From assembly GCA_043381765.1 (NCBI GenBank), contig JBHJMP010000638.1:1-23295 (forward strand): 23,295 nt of DNA, read 5' to 3'. The position numbers and the translations under genes are program-made. This stretch comes from Collodictyon triciliatum (taxonomy: Eukaryota > CRuMs). Shown in pieces: positions 1 to 8,800 of the stretch. The notes beneath the pieces are model-generated. The model was not told where the DNA came from and ran no database searches. It saw only the letters and a program-made list of their open reading frames with translations. Every line of letters begins with the position of its first letter. Position 1 is the stretch's first letter.

Positions 1-87
1 AAAAAAAAAAAAACAAAAAAAAACAAAAAAAACAAAAAAAACAAAAAAAACAAAAAAAACAAAAAAAACAAAAAAAAACAAAAAAAA
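1..87. repeat. (A8C)n simple repeat
   Basis: Runs of about seven to ten A separated by single C continue from the window edge to position 87. The tract codes for nothing recognisable and probably extends to the left of the window. Confidence 0.95.
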
Positions 88-1083
88 CTTTAAATCCTAC
101 AAACACAGCGCTGTGAGTAAAGAGTATGGTAGTATCCTAGACTTTTTTTCTTTTTTTCTTAAAAATCAATCAGGGTGGACAAGACTTCTTTCGTTGTGTG
201 CCTATCTATTGCCAATCTTTTTCTTTGGGACCGAATTTAAAGGTAAATCAATCGTTTGCAAGCGACAGAAGCGACAGCCAGTGTCCCATCGCTTCACAAA
301 TTCACCTTGCCCCCAACAGCAAAGACCTGACCAAATTTACCTAAAGGTGTATGCGGATTCCCAGAGGTGCACGCTCCATAACATTCTATTTTACATACAT
401 GATATTAATACAATTAATCGTATCCAATTACAAAATTGAATTACAACATCAGCACAAAATACATATGATATTAATTTCCACATATAAATATAACGTAGTG
501 CCTATAAGGTACCGACTTGAATAGCGCTTTTGAAATTTCTTTATAAAGTAAGTTTTTTTTCTGATGCATTGCTCACGGTATAAATATTATTACATTCAAA
601 GAAAAATCACAAAAATATATGTTCAGAATGAAATTTCGGTTTGGTTGTACGGAACTTCATGTAATATTCCAATCACAAACACTATCTACATAAAGAGTTC
701 CAAAATTTCTCAAAACTGAAGGAAAAGTTGTGGTGGGTTGGGAAATCAAATTGTAAGAAGAGAAAGAAAGAAAAAAAAAAAACAGCGCTATAATAGCTGC
801 ATGATAGCAGCCAACCAGCGGGGATAGCGCCCGCGAAGCACAAGCCAAACTGACCTCAACAAGTGGCTTCTTTTGCGATTATGCGCAGTGATTTTCTACG
901 CTCCGCCCAAAATTTCACAAAAGGAATTTAAACCAAATGTGGAATTAACCTTTCTCTGTGCGTTTCTGTATGAGTATTTTTCAAAGGCGACACGAGATTA
1001 ATCTGCGAAAACCACGTTTCTCTTTCCAAAAGAACCCGACCAAAGGAACACCACAACCCACACACCAACACCAACAGTGCACA
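88..1083. other. Non-coding 5' flank of eIF4A
   Basis: AT-rich DNA with only short, low-complexity open frames (for example 113-439 + and 657-848 -), none resembling a known protein. A more GC-rich patch lies around 782-910 and includes CGCTCCGCCC near 899, which might be part of the eIF4A promoter. The C/A-rich stretch just before 1084 reads like a 5' untranslated leader. I see no tRNA, rRNA or clear TATA box. Confidence 0.5.
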
Positions 1084-3071
1084 ATGGCCAGGTAACACAC
1101 AGCAATACTGAAATCCTTTCCTTCATGCTACATAATATCTCTAAATATTCTCCACTGAAGGACAGAGACTTTCGCACCACCCTCCCTTTCTCCCTCTCTT
1201 TAGGCTCGCGGGGGCCATTCCCTTTTGCTCAAAGCTTCAAGACAAAACCACAAACGAAAGCTTAACTTTAGAAACCTCAAACTCTCACGACGCTCTTAAC
1301 AATAACAACAACAACCTCCTCTTTTTTTTTTTTGAACTGCCCAAAAGCACCGGACTCGATGCTTCAGTCACCCAGACGGAAATTGAATCCAACTGGGACC
1401 AAGTGATTGACTCCTTCGACGCTATGAAGCTCCGTGAGGAACTCTTGCGCGGCATCTATGCTTATGGTTTCGAAAAACCCTCGGCCATTCAGCAGCGCGC
1501 CATCGCCCCCATCCTCTTGCGCCGTGACTGTATCGCCCAGGCCCAGTCTGGAACGGGTAAAACTGCCACCTTCTCCATCTCGGCCCTCCAAATCATCGAC
1601 CCTGCCCTGAAGCAGACCCAAGCTCTCATCCTGGCCCCTACTCGCGAGCTTGCCCTTCAGATCCACAAAGTGAGTTGGTCATGTTTTTTTTTTTTTTTAC
1701 ACTTAACTGTGCCTTTAGTTTCATCGCTTTCCCTCCCTTTCTCCCTTCCTTTTCTTTTTTTTTTTTTTTTTTTACACTTAACTGTGCCTTTAGTTTCATC
1801 GCTTTCCCTCCCTTTCTCCCTTCCTCTTTTTTTATTTTATTTTATTAACCGAGGGAATAGATAGCCACGTATACAATAACGAACATAACAAAACAATAAA
1901 AGGAAGAAGAAAAAGGGGTCTGCGCTTACTCTTTCTATAAGCAATTTCTGACCAATATCCCGTTTGCCTTGACCATATGTGCAGGTTGCCGTTGCCCTTG
2001 GTGACTACCTAAACATCAGCTGCCACGCCTGCGTCGGTGGAACCAACATCCGCGAGGACATTTCTCGCCTGTCTGCCGGAGCTCAGGTTGTTGTTGGGAC
2101 ACCCGGCCGCGTGTTGGACATGATCAACCGCGGAGCCCTCAAGACCAGCAGCATCCTTGTCTTTGTCCTGGACGAGGCCGACGAGATGCTTTCGCGTGGC
2201 TTCAAGGATCAGATCTACCAAGTCTTCCGCACGCTGCCCACCACGGTCCAAGTTGTCCTGTCGTCTGCCACCATGCCCACGGAGGTCTTGGAGGTCACCC
2301 AGAAGTTCATGCGCGACCCCATCCGCATCCTGGTCAAGAAGGACGAACTGACCCTCGAGGGTATCAAGCAGTTCTCTGTGGCCATCGACCGCGAAGAGTG
2401 GAAGCTGGACACCCTGTGCGACCTGTACGAGACGCTCACCATCTCGCAGGCAGTTATTTTCTGCAACACCCGCAAGAAGGTCGACTGGCTCACCGACAAG
2501 ATGCGCAGCCGCGACTTCACCGTCTCTGCCATGGTATGTGTGTGTAGTATTTTGGTGCAATCATGCATTTTATTTCATGTCATTTATTGTTTTTTTTCTT
2601 TGTTAACATTTATGGATTGTTTAAGACGGCGACGTAGGGACACTGTCTAATTGTAGCTGCTTTACTCTCTTTTTTTTTTTTTTAGCACGGAGATATGGAC
2701 CAGAAGGAACGCGACATTATCATGCGCGAGTTCCGCTCCGGCTCCAGCCGTGTGCTGATCACCACAGACCTTCTGTCCCGCGGAATTGACGTCCAGCAAG
2801 TGTCCCTTGTCATCAACTACGACCTGCCGACCAACAAAGAGAGCTACATCCACAGAATCGGACGTAGCGGGCGTTTCGGTCGCAAGGGAGTTGCCATCAA
2901 CTTTGTGACCAAGGAGGACCTCCCAGCCCTCAAGGAGCTGGAGCAGTTCTACAACACGCAGATCGACGAGATGCCCATGAACGTGAGTCGGAGCCTTTGG
3001 ATAGCACTTGCCCCACACAGACACACAGACTAACGAGCAACCCCATATCCCAGGTCGCCGACCTCATCTAA
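1084..3071 (+). CDS. EIF4A: Eukaryotic initiation factor 4A (DEAD-box RNA helicase)
   Basis: ATP-dependent RNA helicase of the cytosolic eIF4F complex, which unwinds mRNA 5' leaders for ribosome scanning. I join exons 1084-1091, 1348-1669, 1985-2533, 2686-2982 and 3054-3071, giving 397 aa, close to the family's usual 400-410. All introns are GT-AG and in phase. The start exon carries only ATG GCC AG and the last exon only VADLI plus stop, the family's normal C-terminus. Motifs: Q motif [10 protein letters not shown]; motif I AQSGTGKT (68-75); Ia [19 protein letters not shown] (173-176); III SAT (204-206); [32 protein letters not shown] (from 349). The [10 protein letters not shown] and DMDQKERD segments favour eIF4A over eIF4A-III, although the RSG of motif VI is seen in eIF4A-III. 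No catalytic residue is missing. Confidence 0.97.
1092..1347 (+). other. EIF4A: eIF4A intron 1
   Basis: The donor AG|gtaaca follows the second codon of the gene. The acceptor aaaag lies behind a 12-13 T tract. Splicing completes codon 3 (AGC) and restores the typical eIF4A N-terminus with EIESNW. Without this intron the reading frame has no ATG before the conserved N-terminal segment. Confidence 0.8.
1684..1835 (+). repeat. 75-bp tandem duplication in eIF4A intron 2
   Basis: A T tract followed by a 52-base segment beginning ACACTTAACTGTGCC occurs twice, at about 1699-1750 and 1774-1825, a period of 75 bases. Both copies lie inside intron 2 (1670-1984) and look nearly identical, so the duplication is recent or maintained. 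Confidence 0.9.
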
Positions 3072-3114
3072 GCAGAGCAGACTCAGACGCGGGGGCTTCA
3101 CCAGAGACACCATG

Positions 3115-3120
3115 AATAAA
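3115..3120 (+). terminator. Poly(A) signal of eIF4A
   Basis: AATAAA lies 44 bases after the eIF4A stop codon, followed by GC- and CT-rich sequence. It sits in the convergent gap between eIF4A and calreticulin. Confidence 0.7.
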
Positions 3121-3206
3121 GACGCCCCAGCTCTCTAGTTCCGCTGTCACAACTGCCTGGGGATTGAAGAGCGCGAAGATAAGGGAGAGGGTTGAGTGGG
3201 TGTGCG

Positions 3207-3212
3207 TTTAAT
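3207..3212 (-). terminator. Probable poly(A) signal of calreticulin (ATTAAA)
   Basis: ATTAAA on the minus strand is about 38 bases past the calreticulin stop. It is the common variant hexamer. No better signal lies between the two convergent stop codons on this strand. Confidence 0.5.
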
Positions 3213-3249
3213 GATTGTGTCCGGAGTGTTGGTTGCGGGGAGGTGGTGT

Positions 3250-4981
3250 CTACAACTCGTCGTGGTGAGGATGATCGTGGTCGTGGTCGTGATCATGTTC
3301 GTCAGCAGCAGCAGCAGCCTTCTCCTCGGTGGCGATGTCGTTGCGCCTCTGGGCGTCCTCCAGCTCCTCCTTGCGGCGGGCGTCGTCCTCGTCCTTGCGG
3401 CGCTTGGCCTCGAGCTCCTCGGCCTCCTTGCGCTCGGCGTCCTGGATGGCCTTGAGGGGGCCGTCGACAAAGGCCCGGGCGAGGGCGGCGTCGTCGGTGA
3501 GGAGGATGTTGTCGAAGACGGAGCCGGACTTGACCTGCCAGATGTCGATGCCCACGGCGGCGATGTCCTCGTAGACGGCGAGCGAGGCGTCGTCCTCGAA
3601 GTCGGGGTTGGGGATCAGCGGGTGGACCCAGGGGCCCTTGTAGGCCGGGTTGGGGATCATGCGGGGCTGCAGGGGCACGCGGGTCAGATTGCATGGGGAG
3701 GGAAGGGAGAGAGGGAGAGAGAAAGACCCACCGCCCAGGGGCCCTTGTACTCGGGGTTTGCGAGGAGGGGCGCCTCCCACTCGCCGTCGTTGTCGTCGTC
3801 CCAGTCGGCAGGCTTTGCGGCGTCGGGGTCGGGGATCTCGGCGGGGTGGTCGTCCCAGTCGGCGGGCTTTGTGTCGTCGGGGTCGGCGATGGTGGCGTCG
3901 TCAACCCAGTCCTGCGCCGGATGTGGATGCGGATGCAAATGTGGATTAGGAGGCGGAGTAGGATCAGGATGATTATTCATCAGATGCGGGGACGCACGGC
4001 GGGCTTGGAGGCGGCCGGGTCCGGGATCTCGCGGGGCTTGAGGAAGGCCCAGTCGTCGGCCAGGGCGCCGGACTCGACGGTCTTGCCATCGAGGGCGACG
4101 GCGTATGTGTTGTCCGGGAAGAGGTGCAGGGTGTAGGCGTGGGTCAGCTCGTCGGTCTCGGGCTTGGGCTCCTTCTTCCACAGCAGGTTCTGGCCTTTGT
4201 AGTGGAAGATCAGGTGGATGCGGCGCGTGCCGTAGCCGCAGATGTCCGGCCCGAACATCACGTGGTAGTGCGCGTCGCCGTTGAAGCCGGCCAGCGCGAC
4301 CGTGGACGGGAGGAGCTTCAGGTAGCTGCAGCAGGCGAGACGGGCGTCAGTGTTGCGCATGCGCATCAGCCGGGCACACGCGCGCGAATGTGCAGCCACT
4401 CACCCGCCGCCGCAGTCCAGCTTCTGCGGGTGCCGCACCGTGAACTGCAGCACAAGCTCCTTGCCCTTGTTCGAGAACTTGCCGAAGCCTGCAGAGAGCC
4501 CGTAGAAGCGGTAGTCCTGCGAGGTCCGGAGGCCTTGCCGGGGGTGCGCGGAGGTGGGTTAGTTGGTGGGTTAGTTGGTGGGTTGGTTGGTTAGTTAGTT
4601 AGTTGGTTGGTTGGTTGGTCAGTGGGCGGCTGTGTGTCTTTTCGACGGGGCGTCCTACCGTGGTCTGCTGTCAGCTCGAAGCTGCCGTAGTCCGAGCGCG
4701 AGTTGGATTGGATCCAGCGCGAGGACCAGTCTGCTCGGGGTGGGGTGGGTCAGAGGCGCTTGTCTGTGGCTGGTGAGTACACGCGCAGGGGAGGAAGGAG
4801 AGGAAGGAGGGAGAGGAAGGAGAGGAAGGAGAGGAAGGAGAGGAAGGAGAGGAAGGAGAGGAAGGAGAGGAAGGAGAAGGAGAAGAAAAGGAGTGGAACC
4901 TGCGTCGTCAAATGACTCCTGGAAGAACACTTCGGCGCTGGCAAAGGCGGCGAGAAGCACGAGGGCGAGGGCGAGTCTCAT
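3250..4981 (-). CDS. CALR: Calreticulin, ER lectin chaperone
   Basis: Ca-binding lectin chaperone of the ER lumen. Exons in transcript order: 4900-4981, 4659-4730, 4404-4533, 3998-4325, 3732-3911, 3250-3666; 402 aa, all junctions in phase. A hydrophobic signal peptide starts [16 protein letters not shown], followed by [10 protein letters not shown]. The N-domain shows [22 protein letters not shown] and [20 protein letters not shown], with the conserved Cys pair. The P-domain has three PDP..KPADW-type repeats and then [14 protein letters not shown] and NPAYKGPW repeats. [14 protein letters not shown] marks the start of the C-domain. The protein ends HDEL, an ER retrieval signal. The C-domain is odd: short, with a Lys/Glu/Ala/Arg-rich helix and an alternating His-Asp stretch instead of a long acidic tail. 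The donors GTTCCA (intron 1) and GTGCGT (intron 4) are weak but give the only good joins I found. Confidence 0.95.
4555..4619. repeat. (GGTT/AGTT)n in calreticulin intron 2
   Basis: Imperfect tetranucleotide array of GGTT and AGTT units inside intron 2 (4534-4658) of calreticulin. On the transcript strand it reads AACC/AACT. Confidence 0.9.
4790..4888. repeat. (AGAGGAAGG)n in calreticulin intron 1
   Basis: Purine-only array with a 9-base unit filling more than half of intron 1 (4731-4899). On the transcript strand it is a long polypyrimidine tract. It gives spurious open frames rich in Arg, Lys and Glu. Confidence 0.9.
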
Positions 4982-5690
4982 TCTGCAGGGTTTGTGAGTT
5001 TGCTGGTGTTGCAAATGACCGAGATCTCCGTGTGATGGAGTGGGAAACAAACACACACATATGCACACCAGAGGTCAAAGAAAAGGAAAGAAAAGGAAAG
5101 GAAAGGAAAGGAAAGGAAAGGAAAGGAAAGAAAAGGAAAGGAAAGAAAAGGAAAGGAAAGAAAAGGAAAGAAAAGGAAGGAAAAGAGAAGGAGGGGGAGG
5201 GGCAGGATTCTGCGCGCAGTCTATAGATCGTGGCCGTAGGGCTGTGCCAGAATAGAAAGAAAGAAAAAAAAAAGAGGTTCTTGTTTTAGGCGGATCTGTA
5301 GAATTGCAGAAGCGATCGCTGCGCCCCCTCCCTTTCATTGGCTTGTGATTTCCTCAGTTACATTAACGAGTTGTGGGAGATCCTTGCCTCTCTTCTCGAT
5401 TTCATCTGTGGTTGTGTTCGATCCATGATGTGTGTCTGGTTGTGTTTCATAGGAAGTGTTTTTTACTGCCTAATGAAAATACTTGTTGGAAAATATAGCC
5501 TTTCTCTAAAGCGAGGAGACCTCCCATCTTCGGTCATGGAGTGAGTTAATTGCGCCGGATGCCTGATTAAAGATAAATTATGTCGATTTGACTTTTTCTG
5601 GCAGAACGTTCTGGAATCTTCGTGTGCTTCCTATTTCGATTTGGAACCGTCCAGAAGAGACGCCCTCCTGACTTGGAAACAAGGAAACCG
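4982..5690. other. Intergenic region upstream of calreticulin
   Basis: This holds the calreticulin 5' flank, with a minus-strand CCAAT at about 5338-5342, a GGAAA microsatellite, and AT-rich sequence after 5480. Short open frames at 5338-5544 and 5641-5838 (+) have no recognisable domain, and the second runs antisense over the last exon of the next gene. I see no RNA gene. Confidence 0.5.
5077..5200. repeat. (GGAAA)n microsatellite
   Basis: Array of GGAAA and AGAAAAGGAA units about 100 bases upstream of the calreticulin start. It is pyrimidine-rich on the calreticulin transcript strand and could lie in its promoter or 5' leader. Confidence 0.9.
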
Positions 5691-5696
5691 TTTATT
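5691..5696 (-). terminator. Poly(A) signal of the ankyrin/AMP-binding gene
   Basis: AATAAA on the minus strand, 17 bases past the stop codon at 5713-5715. I saw no AATAAA in the 125-base stretch between the ankyrin and first AMP-binding parts (11824-11947), which supports treating them as one transcription unit. Confidence 0.65.
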
Positions 5697-5712
5697 CATC
5701 CCTTCTTGGGTA

Positions 5713-5831
5713 TCATTTCTTTGGACGCGGCGACGGCAGCGGGCTCTGGTTTGCAGCCACTTGCGCAAGCAGGCGCTTCATGATTTTACCGGCCGCGTTC
5801 TTTGGCAAGGATGGTACAATCTATTGAAAAA

Positions 5832-5882
<51 letters not shown>

Positions 5883-8800
5883 AAACAAATAAACAAATGA
5901 AAAACAGATATAATTATCGTCAAGACATAATGTCTCAATTTCCTTCATATTTGCCTCTGTCTCCAATTCACCAGTTTTTTTTTGTATTGCTTAATACCGA
6001 TGACATCTCTTACATGCATCAAACAATAAAGAGGACACGCATTCCGAAACAAATAAACACAATACATTCAACAATAAACATGATTGACATACATTTATCT
6101 TTTAAAAAATAACCTGAACGGCCTTGGGGACCTTACTTGCAGGGAGGCTTTGCTTACAGAAGGATATAATCTCATCTGGAGTGAGTTTTGGATTACCCAA
6201 CACTACGTAAGCCTTGATAATATGTCCTTCCTTCACATCGTAATATCCTGTCACAGCCGCATCAGATATTCCCCGGTTTGTAAACAGAAACTCTTCAATA
6301 TCACGCGGATAAACATTGAATCCGTTGACTTTTACAACATCACATTTCCGGTCGATAACATGAATTCGACCATCCTCGTTCAAAGTGGCCATATCCCCTG
6401 TGTATAACCATCCACCACGAATGACCTGATGTACACATGAATGTTAAAAACTTCAAAGTCATAAAATTCATCCTATAATTCAATATCACTCTTTTCTAAG
6501 AAAAAAATCCAGTTTATAAGAAACAAAATTAGTAAATCCATATTGACAAGTATCAAATCATGATATTATATTTTTAAGATATTTTTCTTATTGTTTGCTT
6601 TGTTTTTTTCTCTCCTCTTTTTCTTCTTTTATATCTACATCACCCAGTTCTGGGGTATATACCTGTGCAGTCTCATTCGGTTTCTTGTAATATCCCTTCA
6701 TGATGCCAGGCCCAAACACAACGATTTCACCAACATCCCCAGGTTCAACATCCTGGCCTTCATCATCAATAACTCGGACTTGATGATTGAAAGCAGCCTT
6801 ACCGAACAACACATTCATAATTAGCTGATTTCAAAATTATATATTTTATTATTAAAATTAAGATAATAAAAGAGAAAAAAAAAGCAAGAATATATAAACG
6901 ATGGCAGAGGGAATAGTCAAGATAGCTATTAATATCGATTACAGAGCCACACGACCGTAATACACGCCGAGCATCTTTGGATTCAGAGTTGTGCTCATAA
7001 TTTCGAAGGAGGGATATCAGACCACACGACTCCACTTGCCCGAATATCTGCGTAAACCCTGCCGTTGGAAATAGCTTTTTTGCCTTCCGAACAACTTCCA
7101 CAGGCAAGCCAGATGATGTATAGATTATGCTCTTGATGGATGGAAACTGGTGATTCTCTAAAGATGGAACCTAGTAGCGTAAACCAGAAATAGAGAAAAT
7201 ATTACAAGGTTTCTTATATATAAGTCACGTCTCTCCGATACATTTCTCCATATCCTTTTTTTTTTTTTTTTTGTCAAGTACCCAAGGTTAATTCATACAG
7301 CCTTTTTTTTTTCTTCTTTCTATAAATGAACAATTTGTTTAAACAGTTATGTCCTGGCACAAATATATCAAATTAAATTCCTAAAATATGAAGAGAAAAA
7401 CTATGGTTACCTTTGTCAAATACTGAATCATCGGTGGCATAAAAAACAAATGCTTCACCGTCCCTTCATTTAATGCACTGATAACTTTTTGAGACGCAAA
7501 TTCCCTCAGGATAACCAAACTTCCACCCTGAATCAATGTCATAAGAGCAAACATCAAATTACTTGCGCTAAACAGGTTACACACAACTAGCGAAATGTCC
7601 TGGGGCGACACGGGGACATCCTGTACTAAAGATTGTAACGCTCCAATTATGCTCCCATGCGACAACATGCACCCTTTTGGAACACCTGTTGTCCCACTAG
7701 TTACAGACGACAAATGAGTCCTCTCAACAATCGTTTAATCATTGATAAAATAAAGATATTTCTTTATACTTTAGGAAGAAAGGCAACACAAATAAAAATA
7801 AAATAGTCAGAACTAAAACCAACCTTGTATAGAGCTGCCAGGCTATATCATGGTCAGTAACAGATGACGGATACGATTCAGTACCGGATACTTTCACAAT
7901 TTCATCATACGACAGCATCCTTGGAGGCGGAGCACCTTCCATGACAATAATGTGTTTCACAAAACTGATGTCTTCCCTAAGTGGTGATAAATAAGTTCAA
8001 ATACCTTGGGTGATAAAAAAAAAGGAAAGAAAAAAGGAAAGAAAAAAGGAAAGAAAAAAGGAAAGAAAAAAGGAAAGAAAAAAGGAAAGAAAAAAGGAAA
8101 GAAAAAGAAAGAGTGAAAAAGAAAGAGTACATCATGTTGCATGAGCGAGGAATAGCAGTGTAAGGAGAGGAAGTACCACCACAAAATTCTATTTTTTTTT
8201 GGATGTAACTTAGTCTAACGTGATTTCCCATACCTTATTTTAACAATGCTTTGAACATACTCTTCCCCAGCAAAAATTGCTGCTGCGTCGCAATTTTGGA
8301 CAATAAGTTTGATATCATCTTCAGGATATAAATTATTTATCGGCACTAGAACTAGACCAGCCTTTGCGGCAGCTATGATGATTTCAATATAATAATCTGA
8401 ATTCTTTGATATGACAACAATCCTTTGCGCTTTCTTCAGTCCAATCCTAAACGAAATGAGATAATATATCTATCAGTTCTCTAAAGAGCACTCTTTTTTT
8501 TTTTTTTTTTTCATACGTAATGGCAGAATCATTTTGGATAAAAAAAAAAAAAAAAAAGGAAAGCAGAAAATAGAGAGAAATGGTACATAAAATCGAGTCC
8601 GTACCTAATGAAAGCGTTGACCAGTTTATTTGACCTCTCTGACAACGATGCGAAGTTTAGTCTGCGGTTTTCGTATCTCACGGCTTCATATTTTGGGCAA
8701 TGGAACGCAGTCAAATCATAGAGTGCATGTATTGTACTTTCTATTGACGGCTCCATTTGCGACTCTTCAATAGGAGGGGCTGGCGATTTGGGAGGTATTT

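Larger units (their letters stand above)
5713..8738 (-). other. AMP-binding module 2, complete
   Basis: Residues 1019-1540. It opens with YEAVRYENRRLNFASLSERS. A3 is intact, YTSGTTGVPKGCMLSH (S1185 to G1193), and is created by splicing ACAAG to TGGG. Others: A4 region FMPPMIQYL, SIIYTSSGLPVEVV, A5 as FGQVES (usual YGxTE; Tyr to Phe, Thr to Val, Glu1327 kept), GEIVVFGPGIMKGYYKKPNE, A7 WLYTGD (D1412), A8 GRIHVIDRKCDVVKVNGF (R1427) and A10 LPKNAAGKI (K1517). Most like 4-coumarate/medium- or long-chain acyl-CoA ligases of the ANL superfamily. Likely active, though the A5 changes may alter substrate or nucleotide handling. Confidence 0.85.

Noticed and set aside
113-439. 108-codon plus-strand frame near the left edge
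   Set aside because: Low-complexity start, AT-rich flanks and no domain; probably chance.
782-850. Possible tRNA-like GC patch
   Set aside because: I could not fold a cloverleaf with a T-arm motif and an anticodon loop; treated as promoter-region sequence.
2009-2560. 183-codon minus-strand frame opposite eIF4A
   Set aside because: Mirror of eIF4A exon 3, created by biased third positions; eIF4A on the plus strand is unambiguous.
3196-3972. Long plus-strand open frame opposite calreticulin
   Set aside because: It is the antisense shadow of GC-rich calreticulin exons and spans their introns; its Val/Gly/Leu-rich product has no recognisable domain.
5338-5544. 68-codon plus-strand hydrophobic frame
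   Set aside because: Cys/Leu/Val-rich but unmatched, in the upstream region of calreticulin and without gene signals.
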